From assembly GCA_950295325.1 (NCBI GenBank), contig OX485805.1, positions 5,952,501 to 6,016,500 of the forward strand: 64,000 nucleotides of DNA. The letters run 5' to 3'. Under the pieces are notes generated by a model that was given only the letters and a program-made list of their open reading frames with translations, was not told where the DNA came from and did not search any database. This DNA comes from Polytrichum commune. Taxonomy: Eukaryota > Streptophyta > Polytrichopsida > Polytrichales > Polytrichaceae. Position 1 is the first letter of the stretch. Each line of letters begins with the position of its first letter. A program made the translations under genes and the position numbers. This document shows, in pieces, positions 21,572 through 34,380 of this stretch.

Positions 21572-22679
21572 AACGCCGGACAATCTGACGTGAATTTGAA
21601 CCCGTTGGATTTATCTTGTTCAAGAATCCTCTTGATATAGGGTGGGGTTTACTGCCTACCTTGCGGTGGGTGGGCTCTTGGCTTCCTACATACCTTGTTG
21701 TTGTTGTTGTTTTTTTTTTAAATTGTTTTTTCCCTTTCTATCAAATAGAGAGAAGATTTCACAACATGAAACGAACCGTCAACCACTCCATTCGGAAATA
21801 GGTATCCCTCCACTATCACCTGGGAGTTTAGGGTTATATTAGGCCTACCTCTTTCCCTCGTGTAATGTTGATCTATCTTGAATGTTTCGATTTGTGTTGG
21901 CAACTCATCCTCTGTTTTTACTGTACCCTTAACAATTTTGATATATGGTAAGCCTGTCAACTTCTCACCTTCCCTCTCCACCGTTAGATTTTTGCTTCAA
22001 ATAAGAATCTGTCCCATTTGAATTGAAGTTGGAGAAGGAAATGCCATCTTCAATCTAATTTTAGGATCTACAAAACCAAAACATGTTTATTCTAGGATAT
22101 CAAAGAGTGTTGTTCCATATAAAAAGTCGGTTGTGCCATGGTTGGAGAATGTTGTATAGCTACAAGTCTTGCTGTATATTACTCAACCATAGGTGTCTGA
22201 TTAAGAAATATGACCACGTAATTCCTGCCACACACCTTAATATGTGGGCCTTGTTCCACTTGGTTTCATTCAATTATGTGGGAGCCCCAATATCATTTGG
22301 AAATCAAGTAGCAGTACCCGAAAAACACAAGAGGCAACGAGGGTATAGACAACTAGGGGATAAAGCTTTTTGAGATGGGGTAGGGACCTATTAGGTCATG
22401 TGTGCATTCTTTGGAAAATCACAACTCACATTGAAACTAGAATGAAGACTGCATTGGTTAACCAAGGTTCTTAATGTAATTAACCTTGTGTCGTCCATAT
22501 ATCTATACCAATTATGGTATTTAGTGCCACCTACATCAAACTAAAGTTCATCCACAACAAGCTAGAGTTCATCCACAATGAACTGAACCTCATCCACAGT
22601 GATTGAAATTCCATTCATGTTTCCAACAAACCCCCACAACTTTCGAGGAGGAGGCTTAAAGTGGTGTCGAAAAATGTTG
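21572..22679. other. Intergenic, no gene recognised
   Basis: AT-rich sequence with short open frames only; none shows a domain. Confidence 0.35.
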
Positions 22680-23400
22680 CCCTCTGAGGTGATGTCGTCC
22701 TACGTTCCCCACATTCCCCGATAGCTCGCGTGGGGGGAGAGTGAGTCATGTAGCAGCTCGCGACGCCATGCCTCCGGCTCACATTGGTGATGGTGCTAGT
22801 CTGCCCCGCCAGTTGCATGGCGGAGGTCCACGTAGCCCCCCACGGTTGGCCGGCCGGGGGCGCGTGCAGACCTTCGCCGCAAGGCTGCTAGGCGGGCAGA
22901 GAGCGCCTTGCTGCCCCAGCCTCCGCCTCCACCCACTTCTTGCATTCACTCTTTCCTAACCCTTTTATTTTTATCTCAATATGTGTTTGTGAGTGTGAGA
23001 GAGAAAAAAAAAGAGGGAGTTTGAGAATGTTGAAGTTGTTCCACAGTAAGAAACTTGCCAGGGAATTACCCGCGGGAGGACAATGAACCCATGTCTTCCG
23101 GGTTGGGACGGACGTTTCGCTTCACCACCCTCGCATGCGGAGCTGGATGAGATTCATCGCCTCCGCCTTCGCCCCCGCAGCAGCCAGGCAAAGCGCGTGC
23201 ACACTCTCTCATCTCTCTTCTTCCTGTCTCTGAATTGTATCCTCCAGGGTTTTTGATTTCAGAACGGGGGAGCTTGGCCTAGGGTTTCACGAAGGGGTCA
23301 TTCTGATTGATTGGTTGATGCAAGTGACAGGAGGAGGTGTGTGGAAATTTGAGGTGGAAATTCTGCTTCACTTGCTCACCTTCTCTCGTTCGTGCCGACG
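22680..23400. other. Local GC-rich island without a recognisable gene
   Basis: A CpG-rich stretch (for example GGCCGGCCGGGGGCGCGTGC near 22848) that differs sharply from the AT-rich surroundings. Short + frames such as 22741-22959 show no domain. It could be a decayed promoter or exon, or a transposon end. Sequence just after it (about 23400-23640) has a diverged direct copy at about 24250-24560, both containing GGCTCAGC.GAGCTTGA. Confidence 0.4.
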
Positions 23401-23693
23401 ATTAAATTTGTGAGGGTCGATACGACTGAGTAGAGCTCGAAGTTAGGGTTTGTAGAGCGTGACAGGCTGATGCAAAATAATAGAGGCAGCTGTAAGGGGA
23501 TGTGGTATTGGAATGAGGTTTCCATCTCTCCTCTCCAATGCTTTCTCTTTCGCGGCATTGAATGCTAAATAGTTGACTTGGCTCAGCAGAGCTTGAGGTG
23601 TAAGGTTTGCGGACATTGCGTATTGGGTAGTGGCCATTGGATGCCCAGCTGAACGGCTGGTGGCAGTGAGCTGGGTCCTCGCAGGGGAGGTTA

Positions 23694-24114
23694 AGGTAGA
23701 AATACCGTAACCCATGAAAATAAGGTGATTTGCATTGAAGATCTGGTCTGACAATCATGAGATAATTTTCCAAGATAGACGAGAAGGATTCATGAAGAAT
23801 GCAAGTTGTTTCATTATTTTTTGCCCTGTACAAAAAATGCTAAAAAAATTCAAAGTGGAAAGTTGTCCAAACCCCTACTCGTTTACTAGATTCTCCCTAC
23901 ACCGAACACGGTAATCCGCATTTCCATACAGAACATCGCCTAAATCGGTTACCTCATGAGTACATTAACACTTGACTCCCATTGGCTACACTAAGTGTAC
24001 ACGCATTGAAGTTGCAGCTGAGCCATGGTCGATTTTAGAAATGGCACTTCACCATTATGACGGCGGTCTAGTGCATGGCTAGAGGGTGGTTAATGGGTTA
24101 TGGAATTTCTACCT
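23694..24114 (+). mobile_element. Stowaway-like MITE, copy A
   Basis: 421 bp bounded by AGGTAGAAATACCGTAACCC and GGGTTATGGAATTTCTACCT, with TA on both sides (23692-23693, 24115-24116). It is noncoding. A copy of the same length lies in opposite orientation at 25773-26194. Confidence 0.8.
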
Positions 24115-24647
24115 TATATATCTAACATAGTTTCCATGGGGGAAGTGATTATGTACATCATTGACCAAATTGTTGGACTTTATAAATGAGGTGGATGTGT
24201 TGAAATGTGTGGGCATAATCTCTTCCTGATGGAACTTATGCACCTGTTAGTGTGGGTTGTTGGTGCAAAATTATAGGAGGTATTTTGTCAACATGACAGG
24301 GATTATTAGTTCCATCTTCTCATCTGCTTTCTTGCGTTTGGGAACTGTATGCTTCAGGGTTACTCGCTCGACAGAGCAGAGCTTAAAACGACGTAGGGTT
24401 TTACGGGCTTTTGTTGGTGCAAATTGGATAAGGTGTATGGGAATGTGATCGTTTAATTAAGTTTCACCCTTTCAACTCTCCTCTTTTTGCTTGGAATGAA
24501 TTTGTCAGTGTTGATTGGGCTCAGCGGAGCTTGATGTAAGATTATTGGGATGGCTTAGGGGGGTTCATTGACACATTGTTTTCGAAGCAAGGTGTACAGG
24601 AATGTGAGGTACTAGAAAATATGTGAGATTGGACCCCGTGGTCAAAA

Positions 24648-24890
24648 TATGCTAACTATTCTAGGTTTAATAGTCAACAAGATTGGGAGGACCTTCATGA
24701 TCACTTAATGATTACAAGAATCTTCATTTTGATAATGAATAAGATATTCATTTGTCAAGCTCCAAAAACTATGAGGGCAAATGCCTACATGCACAACTTG
24801 GGTTTGCTAATGATCTTGCACTAATTGCGTGATGTAGAGAGAAAAACATCCATCTAACTTTCTAAGGCATGTCTACCTTACCCCCTAACT
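24648..24890 (+). repeat. Dispersed repeat, second copy of 8640-8960
   Basis: Starts ATATGCTAACTATTCTAG and shares ordered blocks with the 8.6-kb copy. It is noncoding. A third distant relative may lie near 28460. Confidence 0.5.
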
Positions 24891-25772
24891 TCCAAGCAAC
24901 CTATTTTGGGTTGATGGATGATTTCTTCCCTACATTAACCCCACCAAACTCATTTATCTACAATCAACATAACTATTAACATCAAGCCAACATGGATATT
25001 CACCTGTAGACACATGAGCAGTGCAAGTTGGAGATGATTAGAATGTGAAGGGAAATGTCAAAGTGGAAAGTGGTCATGTTTTTGTTGTGTTGGGAGCTCG
25101 TGTGAGGTTGTTGATTCCAATCAATGGTTGCCACTCAAATGCAAACTTTATATGAACATCAATGATGTTTATTTTGGTAAAAGTGAAATTTCTTGATGTT
25201 CATGTAAAAATGGTCTTTGTGCTCAAATCGACCATTCAATTCAACATTTAGACACTCTTTGATTTTTTGGATTTATTATTTTATTAAATAATATTTATTT
25301 ATTTTTCCATATATGTGGTTAGAAATATGAGACAATCTACATACTCCAAATGGAAGGTGGCTAGCCTATTGTGGTTTGCACATTTTGACATGAGAATTTG
25401 TGGAGGTACTCAACTATTGATTTGTCCCCATCTAGTGTATCACACAAGCATTCCGCTCATTTTTTTAGGTGAATTTGATTGGTCAAAGGTCTTTTTTGAG
25501 AAATAAAACATGGCATATTCTTATGCACCTATCTTCAATTCTTATAATCTAAAAATTACAAAGAGTTATTCATGCCCATTTTCCCCCTCCAAACAACTCA
25601 TCGCCCATGTTTCAAAATCCTACGGATAAATCTCATTTTAAACTCAAAACTTGTCCATGAAAACTCCACAACCAACATTGAGTGAAATACACTCAAGACA
25701 ACCCTTTCATATGCATGGGAAATTAAGGTTTCATTCCAATAATTGCTTATAACCAATTCCAAGTACTATCTA
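24891..25772. other. AT-rich intergenic, no gene
   Basis: No feature I can support. Confidence 0.35.
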
Positions 25773-26194
25773 AGGTAGAAATACCATAACCCGTTAACCA
25801 CCCTCTAGCCGTGCACTAGACTGCTGTCATAATGGTGAAGTGCCATTTCTAAAACGGATCATGGCTCGGTGGCAACTTCAATGCATGTACACTTAGTGTA
25901 GCCAATGGGAGTCAAGTGTTAATGTACTCATGAGGCAACCGATTTAGGCGATGTTTTGTATGGAAATGCGGATTACCATGTTCGGTGTAGGAAGAATCTA
26001 GTGGACGAGTAGGGGGTTTGACAACTTTCCACTTTGAAAAATTGTAGCATTTTTTTGTATAGGGCAGAAAAATATGAAACAACTTGCGTTCTTCATGAAT
26101 CCTTCTCGTCAATCTTGAAAAAAATTCTCATGATTGTCAGACCAGATCTTCAATGCGAATCACCTTATTTTCACGGGTTATGGTATTTCTACCT
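25773..26194 (-). mobile_element. Stowaway-like MITE, copy B
   Basis: 422 bp with termini AGGTAGAAATACCATAACCC and its complement, flanked by TA (25771-25772, 26195-26196). It is an inverted copy of 23694-24114 with scattered substitutions and an internal rearrangement-free alignment. Confidence 0.8.
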
Positions 26195-27543
26195 TAGCTC
26201 AAATGGATTGCAAACAAGTTCATATGGATTGTGAGGGGATTGGAGCTGTTGTAATTGCGCCAATGACGCAGTTCATCACAAGGACGTCACGTATACTGCA
26301 TCATGACTCAGAGGAGAGCTCGTTCAGTCCAATGCTATAGTTGTTCATGAAAAGCTTTACTATATAAAGTATGTCTACAAGCCTGGTGGCTATCCACAAT
26401 GAATTCTGGGATGCCAAAATAAAATGCAGGGGATCGACAGATGCCTTGACTAGCAACAATCCCGCAAAATGTGTGCCCACTGCCCAATAGCAATGAATGG
26501 GGATAATTTGAGTCAACTTGGTGATCCTTGGTTCTTTATGATCAACTGGGTCAAAACATTATTAATTAATAAGTAGTGTGCGTTTGTTCATGTGGGGCCT
26601 GAGAATATAGTCATGGGATGCAATAGCTAGTGCATATTCAGTGTGATTTACTTTTCAACGCAAATGACTGCTAGTTTGTCATCAAAGCATTGGTTGACTT
26701 CAACCTCACCCTCACTATAGCGCCATAAAAGGGTTATACAAGGGTCGTGCAAGGTTTTGACGCAAGGTAATGCGCATGGGTAAAGAAGCAACCTATTGTT
26801 GAAGACAACCTAGTTGCACATTGTAGGTATTAAGTAGGTGTAGACGTATGAATTGGACATAATGAAATTGTGAACCTGCAATTCTTCCAATGGGCCTTAT
26901 AATAGAAATGGTAGAAAAGAGTCTTAGAAGTTAGATGTGGAATACATCTATTGTTGTAACATGTTTTACTTGCGTACATACTGTGTCATTTGTCTAAAAT
27001 GCAAATCTAGAGTTACTCCAAATCGACCACATTGCTTCTACCTAGGATTTAAGTATAATTGGATTTATGCATGAATTCTGAACAATTCCAACCAACAATA
27101 TCATGTACACTTGATTGCAAAACTACACAAATATGGTATTTGGCGAAAATGAAACACAAACATTTAAAGTTGTGGTTGTTGTGTAACTATGTTGTTGCTT
27201 TTGATGTTGTCATTTGATGTCTTTATCCCGACAAAGTGCACATCCATTATTAAATTTGGACAAGTGGTTAGTCCAGATATATTCAAATGTCCAATTTTCT
27301 TGAAGCAAGTACAATTGGAATTTCCATCATATAATCCTAATTTTATTAAGGTAAGTAATTTTTTATAATTTTCATGTCTCAACAACATGATATAAAAATT
27401 ACTCACAGATGCATTGTGTTATAAACCTCTCATCAACAATATCTCAAAGTAAAGAATTGAAACAAACACAATTTATTTCTTCCTCTAAGTACAATATGAG
27501 ACCAAATAAAGTTTGGTCAAAGAAGCTCTACCACCCGACCATA
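26195..27543. other. Intergenic, no gene
   Basis: AT-rich. A short segment at 26765-26840 has a diverged direct relative at 47281-47350 (both contain GAAGACAACCTA.TTGCACA), which points to old repeat remains. Confidence 0.4.
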
Positions 27544-28248
27544 GGAGAGAGACAAAAAAGATCCTCTCTCCTCCCCCGAGCTTCCTCTTATGCCGAAGCA
27601 CTACTTTTACTTTCTATATTTACATATAGTAAAAGTATTCTATTCATAGCTCTATCTCATAGTTTCACTATGAATCTTCTATCTTTGGTTCTTCTAGAAC
27701 CTTCTTTCATTTCTTATCTCAATTCCATTCTTCCAATTGGAACTGTCTAATTCCAATTGGATTCATCTATTCTTCATTCTAGTTGGAACTGTCTAATTCC
27801 AACTAAATACATCCATCCTTTATTCCAGTTGGAACTGTCTAATTCCAACTTGGTTCATCCAACCATTCTCTTAGTTGGAACTGTCTAAATCCAACTAATT
27901 CATTCATTCAATCTTCTAGTTGGAATTTTCTAATTCCAACTAGCTTTATCTATTCATTGAGAGTTGTCTAACTCCAATGAATAACATTCATCTTTCCAAA
28001 TATGGAGTGGTCTAACTCCTGTGCACTTCATCGAGAGTTGTCTAACTCACGTGCACATGTTCTCAATTGGAATGGTCTAGTTCCAATGCACTAAATGCGG
28101 AGCTGTCTAACTCCAGTGCACATGTTGTCAATCTGGAGTTGTCTTACTCCTTTCCATTCATCCTCAACTGAGAGTTGTCTAGCTCTCATCTTTCTCTGCT
28201 TACACACTGGCACATGTAGTTAGAATATTCCTTAATAATTCTAGTTAC
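27544..28248. repeat. Array of about 18 consecutive short hairpins with changing stems and a conserved loop
   Basis: Five irregular hairpins come first: 27544-27571, 27580-27599, 27603-27636, 27642-27675 and 27687-27701. Twelve similar ones follow at 27733-28188, and a last one at 28216-28248. The core units read stem-YTGTCTAA-stem. Stems include AATTGGAA/TTCCAATT, AGTTGGAA/TTCCAACT, CTAGTTGGAA/TTCCAACTAG, ATTGGAA/TTCCAAT, GGAG/CTCC and TGAGAG/CTCTCA. Where one arm changes, the other changes to keep pairing. The loop core GTCT is almost constant. The first five core units are spaced 45-46 bp, later ones 30-41 bp. I do not recognise the family. No coding frame follows the structure. Confidence 0.85.
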
Positions 28249-28430
28249 ATTACACATTGTTGACTTCATGTTAGGGGTATGGTTAAAACCTAGTACCTCT
28301 AAGGTAGACAACCCTTATTTGGTTACTTATCTTCATTGGGCACCTGTGTTTGAGTGATATGTGGTTTGGTGTGGCTCCAAGAACAAATATCAAAGTAACA
28401 TGTTTTTGATAGAGATTACTCTAGTAGAAA
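28249..28430. other. Intergenic, no gene
   Basis: AT-rich, no feature. Confidence 0.3.
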
Positions 28431-28453
28431 ACTATGCCAAAAAGAACCGCAAC
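28431..28453 (+). repeat. Fragment of a CACTA-like MITE end
   Basis: CTAGTAGAAAACTATGCC followed by an AAAAAGAACCGC stretch matches the left end of the foldback MITE at 32259-32590. The rest of the element is missing. Confidence 0.55.
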
Positions 28454-28734
28454 GGATTTTGCATTTGCTAACCATTTCATGATAATCAGGTGTTATATAT
28501 CCTTGGAGAAGTGGGCTATTTGGAGAAAGTAACGCTTTAAGACCCATCTACCCGGGTATCTACCTTACATGTTTATGCTTGATTCATCCCAAACTTTATC
28601 TCTTTGGATGAATTGGGTGTATTTGATGCTAATTCCGGAGTCAAATATGCTAAAAGTTAAAAAAGTGTCTATGTTAGAAAGGATTCCCAATGCTTTCACT
28701 CTCAACTTATACAACTATCAGGAGCCCTACTTTT

Positions 28735-29180
28735 AATGAGAAGGCCACACACACTTGAAAAGTCTGATTTTGAAATGGAGATCGGTGGACCAAGGGAAGA
28801 GAATGTTGACCTTTCAACATGTGCCTAACCTTGAAGGGAGACCACACATGTTTGAATTGTTGATTTTGAAACGGAACTTGGTAAGCCAAAGTAAAAAAAA
28901 TTCAGCCTTGACATGTGTCTAACTTCAAGGAGCTTGGTTCAAGGTTAGTCCTTCTTTTGCTCAGGCTAGAACTGTCCAACTCCGATTGGGAATGAAGGTT
29001 TTGAGCCTTGCAAAACCACCATCTTAGAGTGGGGTTGAAAACATACATACGATTATACTCAATAAAAAAGTACCAACCTTGGAAACCAAACTGCTCACAT
29101 GTGATAGCCGGTACTCTTTTGCCTTGGCTTACCGAACTCCGTTTGGAAACCGGCATTTTCGAACATGTGTGGCCTCGATA
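28735..29180. repeat. Diverged direct and inverted repeat cluster
   Basis: A block containing CCACACA.TTGAA, then GATTTTGAAA.GGA, then GGT.AGCCAAG occurs at about 28737-28800 and 28842-28900, and inverted at about 29090-29170. Probably old MITE remains. No gene. Confidence 0.45.
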
Positions 29181-29439
29181 TGATGAAGGGTTGTCACCAG
29201 AAGTCAGGAATTCGGTGGTAGAACGCAGGGTGTAGAGTTTTTGCACCAAAATATCAGCTGAGAAGATGCAAGACAACTTTTTCAGCTCAACTGGCCGTCC
29301 AGAGTCAGACCCAGCTCCATCGAATATTAGCTGCCAATTGATCGATACATAACAGCGAGTTGCGAAGCACTTTTGTCGACTCCGGCGATGGTGCATCCAT
29401 CCCGGCCCGCGGAAGGATAGAAACAGTCGGAACCTACTC

Positions 29440-31740
29440 GGAACATTCAGTGAAAGGCCCCACCCAAGTTTCTTGATTAATCAATTAGTTAGTTTCTTTC
29501 TCTCGCTTTCTGTGCACACTCAGAGTTGGATGCATGTGATTCACTAAGCTGCTTCATTGGTCGGCCGTTGGCACGACTGCTCAGATCGAGGTCAAGGCCA
29601 TAAATTAAGGAGTTCCCTGACGCCCAAATCTAGCTCCCTTCAATCTGTTCGACAAGTCATGCATGTAGTTATGGAGAAATCTGCAATTTTGCACTGCAGC
29701 ATCATTGGGTGCATTTCGAAGAGCCCAAAGTCATCAGAAATCCCTTTAAGGTGTAACTGTAATTTGGACCTGCTACTGCAGTAAGGTATGTGGATGTTAT
29801 TCGGTTTGTTTTTCATGTACGTCAACTTCTACCGAATAGATTTATACAACGAAACTCGTGTTGCATTAGCAAATCTATCAGGAAGCGTCAGCCAAAACTG
29901 GATTGAAAACCGGACCTTCCTTGATTTAGTTATGGTTGTTGGAAGTGCACGTTTGTTGATTCCTTACTAAATTTGTGTTCACTATTGAGTGCGGAGTTGT
30001 TAATCAATTCTGAAGACGTAGTCCAATATCTTTTGAGCATGTGGCTTTATGATGTTTTGCTCTTTGATGCTCGCCGAACCACACACCAATCAAATATAGG
30101 TGTTTGATCAAGAAAAGTAACTGAATAACACCCGCGTGCCTTAGGCTGGCTAATGCATGTGACTCGTCGCTCATTTTAAGTATCTTTCGATTACTGTTGG
30201 CACCTCCGCACAGCGCGAGGGGAGGTCACCCGAGAACATCCTAGAACGTAAGAAATGTCCCGACGCGGCCTAATTCAAGCTCCCTTCAATCTGTTCGATG
30301 AGTGTGGTTGCTTCTGGATCAGAAATCTTCAATTTTTCACTGCAGCATCATTGGGTGCATTTCGAAGAGCTCAAATTTAACACCAGAAATGTGATCCGGT
30401 GCAGCTGAGATCGGACCTTAACTAGGAGGCTAACAAGGACTCAGGGCCTGAGTAGCTGATCCGGGATGACCATCAGATTCTGCAAAGCATAACATGACAC
30501 TCACACTGTTCCATGTGTTAGTAAGTGAAATACTGTACAAGTAACGCGAAATTGCCGCTAGATGAACAAAGTAAGTCACATTATTGGAAAAGATTGACAC
30601 ACTAATCATGAGCCTATTCAATGTAGAATTAGAAGCAATAGCCTTCTCAACATCTTTCTTCCTGTGCACACTGGATGCATTTGAGTCACTAATGTATAAA
30701 CACCTTAATAATGAGACTGATGGCTGTCAGCACCACTGCACAGCTCAAGGGGAGTTCGCCCAAGAACACTCGAGAAGGTGAGGAGCCCCCTGACACCCAA
30801 TTTAAGCTCCCTTGATGATTCTATTCGACAAGTAACATATGTTTGGAGATTTCTTCAATATTGGACTGCAGAATCATGGCGTACATTTCGCGAAGAGCCC
30901 AATAACATCAGATCAACTGTGATCAGGTGCAGCTGTCATAATTTGGACCTAATTAAGTTAGTACAGGCGAACAAGTATGTTTGACAAAATTCATTTGACG
31001 TTCAACTTCAAATCCAAAGTGTCACGTGATGTTTTCAGAAACAAAAAACGAATGTCGATTGACATCTATGTTTTTTTTTTAAATGCCACTTCAATGTCAC
31101 ATGTCTAGTAGTACATGCCATTTCAATTTCTAATGTGTCCATTGATGTGTGGATTTTTCTTTCACAAGTCACACTACTATCAAAATCTAAATTGTGCATG
31201 TCAATTGACGTGCATTCTCTTTTTGTGAAAGTTTTTGCGTGTCAAATGTCAAAAACTTGCAAAAACTTTGTCAAAAATACGCACTGACAGTTAGCTCCTT
31301 CAGATAATAACATGACACACTCACACAGCTACGTTAATTCATGTGTCAGAAGGTGAAACTGACTTGGTTGATAACTCAAAAGGTTGACACACTATTCAGC
31401 CTAACTAATGTAGATGAAGCATTAGGCCCCACCCACTTTTCTTTTTCCTTTTTATTACTTTTACTTTTACTTTTGGGGGGGGGGGGGGTTGCACACCATG
31501 TGAGGGACTCAGTTACTAAGCAGCTTCATGGGATTAATGGCTTACCATTGCACAGCTCAAGTAGTTCATCATAGATTAAGGAGTCCCCCCGACATCCAAT
31601 TCAAGCTCTTTTGAATCTGCTCGATAGAATTAGAGCTACTTCTGCAGGAGAAATCTTCTTTGCACTGCAGAATCATGATGTTGAAGAGCCCGATCGAAGA
31701 TATCAGGAATGTGATCAATCTAGAGCCTACTGGTTATAAG
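29440..31740 (+). repeat. Four diverged tandem noncoding units
   Basis: Units at about 29440-29790, 30120-30425, 30470-30965 and 31300-31735. Each ends in a conserved block: AAGCTC.CTT..ATCTGTTCG, then CACTGCAG.ATCAT (about 29692, 30340, 30865, 31663) and CGAAGAGCCC. Upstream, units share CTGTGCACAC..GATGCAT and GACACACTAATCA-type blocks in the same order. No open frame is shared, so the conserved part is probably not coding. A G14 tract lies inside the last unit. Confidence 0.6.
31475..31488. repeat. G14 homopolymer
   Basis: Fourteen consecutive G; length may be a sequencing or assembly estimate. Confidence 0.8.
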
Positions 31741-31936
31741 ATTTGGCAGGGAGGACAAGTACACCTAAGAACCCTCATCAGTAGTGTGGGTTACCATTTG
31801 AAGTCACAGGTTGCGATGAAGTTTCTACTGAGATTATCATTTTTTTAAACTGAAAAGACACAGTGACACCTCATATGCATGTCAAGGGACATGAAATAAA
31901 TTTCTTGGAGCACCATATTAAGGTAGAAGAATACTG

Positions 31937-32151
31937 CACTAAATATGCTATTTAATGTCACTTACTATTTGGATTTACAGAATGTTATATCTTCTTACTA
32001 TTGATGTAATTTTTACCAAGTAAAGTTGTAAATGTTCTATGATGTCCAAAAAACCGATTTTAATTTTTTGTTAAAATGTGAGATATACAATAAATAGATA
32101 TTGCATTGCCCAATTCCAAATAATTAGCGACACTAAATATCATATTTAGTG
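31937..32151. mobile_element. Small MITE with CACTAAAT termini
   Basis: 215 bp with 25-bp terminal inverted repeats (22 of 25 match) starting CACTAAATATG. The ends CACTA...TAGTG resemble the CACTA superfamily, but no 3-bp duplication is visible. Its interior (CTTACTATTTGGATTTACA) recurs inverted near 61907-61935. Confidence 0.65.
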
Positions 32152-32258
32152 TAGGTGGTGCGCCCCAGTACCCGAGTTGTGAATCCCTCAATCAATTAAC
32201 TTGAATATACATGATTGAGTTAACATTGAGCCACATAAGTGTTAATTCAACCCTTCTA

Positions 32259-32590
32259 CTAGTAGAAAACTATGCCCAAAAAAATCGCAACCGAAATCAA
32301 CTATGGTTCCTTCGACCAGCCTGATTTGCACTCACTAAATGACTACAGAATTTTATTTTTCATTTTGCAAGTGCAATTTTAGGAATTTTGGGGGCGTGCA
32401 ATATACCGTTGGAAAGGAAATTTCAAGATCTTTCCAACGGTATATTACACGCCCCCACATTCCTAAAATTTCAATCGCTAAGCCAGAAAAAACAAACCTG
32501 AAGGTCTTTAACGACCCCAGATCCGGCTGGTCAAAAAAACCGCAGGCGATTTCGGCTGCTGCGGTTCTTTTTGGCATCGTTTTCTACTAG
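32259..32590. mobile_element. Foldback CACTA-like MITE, copy 1
   Basis: 332 bp, nearly palindromic, with ends CTAGTAGAAAAC and GTTTTCTACTAG. The centre is a strong hairpin: ATATACCGTTGGAAAGG paired with CCTTTCCAACGGTATAT-type sequence (about 32401-32446). The same family occurs at 40753-41079 (complete) and 45148-45341 (truncated). Confidence 0.75.
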
Positions 32591-34189
32591 ATGCTGGAAG
32601 GTCAGCTGATTCGAAAGAAAAAAAAAGTGCCTAGTGGAAATGAGGGAAAGGTTTATTTCATTCTCCATTTTCTTTTAGTATAAAGTGATTGGCAGGCTTT
32701 TGTTTAAACAAAACAAGAACTGCCTGCAAAAATTCCATGTGTGATAAAAGTGCCGTACATGCTCACACGCTCACTACCTACTGTCAAATAATGCGGAGCT
32801 AAATCGAAACCCAGATCTAACCTCCCCAATAATCAATGCTTGCCTGTTTTTAACCTGAGAGAGGGCTATACGTTTGCAAAAGATTCTTGGTCATTGCTTG
32901 TGTATTAATGGCTCCCGTCACTCAGAAGTGGAATAGGTATGGTGGGCTATCATTTTGGGACTGAACAGTTTCGCATGAGGAGGCGTAGTCCATGAACTGA
33001 TGTCATCACTACGAAGATTTTGCGTGGCCTTACTAATTATGCTAGATGCTTGTGAAATCTATGAATTTGAAGCTAGAATCTACCAACTTCGTAGATCACA
33101 AACCAGAAAGATAGAAATTCAGGATGATGAGGATGATGATGTGATCTCGGTAATGCGTTTTTTTGTGGTGTAAAAAAGGTGACGATCACTCTTTAAGCAT
33201 GATGACAATATTCGTGTTGAGGGGGTGTGCAGCCAAACAATGAATAGGAATTCTAAGTGACAACGTGGATGTGTTCACGTGACTCTCGTCAACTTGATGC
33301 AGAATCTATCATCTTTGTTTCAATAGACCAAATGTCATGAAATCATCCACTGGAAGGCATTGATTCTGGTTAACAGTCATAGTGTCATTGGTCATATAGT
33401 GTCACTTGCCCTATCATGAGGTCAATGTATAGGTTACATCAATGACCAACAACTTGGACCGTTAATGTAACTACTTGACACTTGGACCAATTAATGTAAT
33501 TACTTGACACTTGGCAAGAGTGTGCTTACTTAGTATATGTTGACATTAGTATATGTAAAACATGTAAACACATGACATTGGTCGTTAAGGAGCAAGCATG
33601 GTCAAGTATACGGGAAAAAAGTGTTTCAATACACTAAAATCATAAATTCTTTGGTCAAACACCTAAAAGTAATAGGAAATTGTTGTTTAAATTGGAATTT
33701 TTTCCATGGCGCTCTTTATTGTTGTGTTAGGTACTCAAATATAATGTATCAAGATAAGATCTTCAAATCTTATCATTAAAATTATTGCTCAAAAGTAATG
33801 GCTAAATTTGGTTTTTGATGTAGATTTCATGACCTTAAATATTTTGAAGTATGATTTATTTCATAATCCTTGGATTCGTTACAACCTTGAGGGCATCATT
33901 ACAAAATTTTGTAGAAAAACATCAATGTAATGTAATTTCACCATGTTTTTTTAAGAAAAATTAGACACTTATGTGTTCAATATGTCTACTTGCACACTAT
34001 TTCCACCGTCTTTTAAAATATGTAGACTTTTCTTGAAAAAAATTGTCAACATAAATTGCTTGGCTTTGTAGATCAACGTGTTTGTCAAATGTTTATGATT
34101 TTTCTCTTCACAAAAGTCAAAGTAAGTATATAGTTTTGAATCACCTTCACTTTGACCTATGTAGGGTAATGGAGTTGTGTACTTGAACG
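32591..34189. other. AT-rich intergenic, no gene
   Basis: No coding frame, RNA gene or repeat that I can support. Confidence 0.35.
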
Positions 34190-34380
34190 TGCTTGCGCCC
34201 ATTAGTATGCTTAACAATATGTTCCTCTTGCATACTAAAATATAAACACATGACTAGTCTTGCCATTGATATGCTCAATATAAATTTATCATCCTCTTGC
34301 ATACTAGAATGTAGACACTTAGCACTTGCCATTACTATGTTCAATTAAACCTTCCTCTTGCATACTAAAATGTAAACCTA
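34190..34380 (+). repeat. Three tandem copies of a unit of about 67 bp
   Basis: Each unit contains TTGCC(C)ATTA.TATG.TCAA and TCCTCTTGCATACTA.AATGTA. The copies are diverged by several substitutions. Confidence 0.7.

Noticed and set aside
27733-28188. CRISPR array
   Set aside because: The repeated units are hairpins with changing stems and no unique spacers between identical repeats, and the context is a plant nuclear genome.
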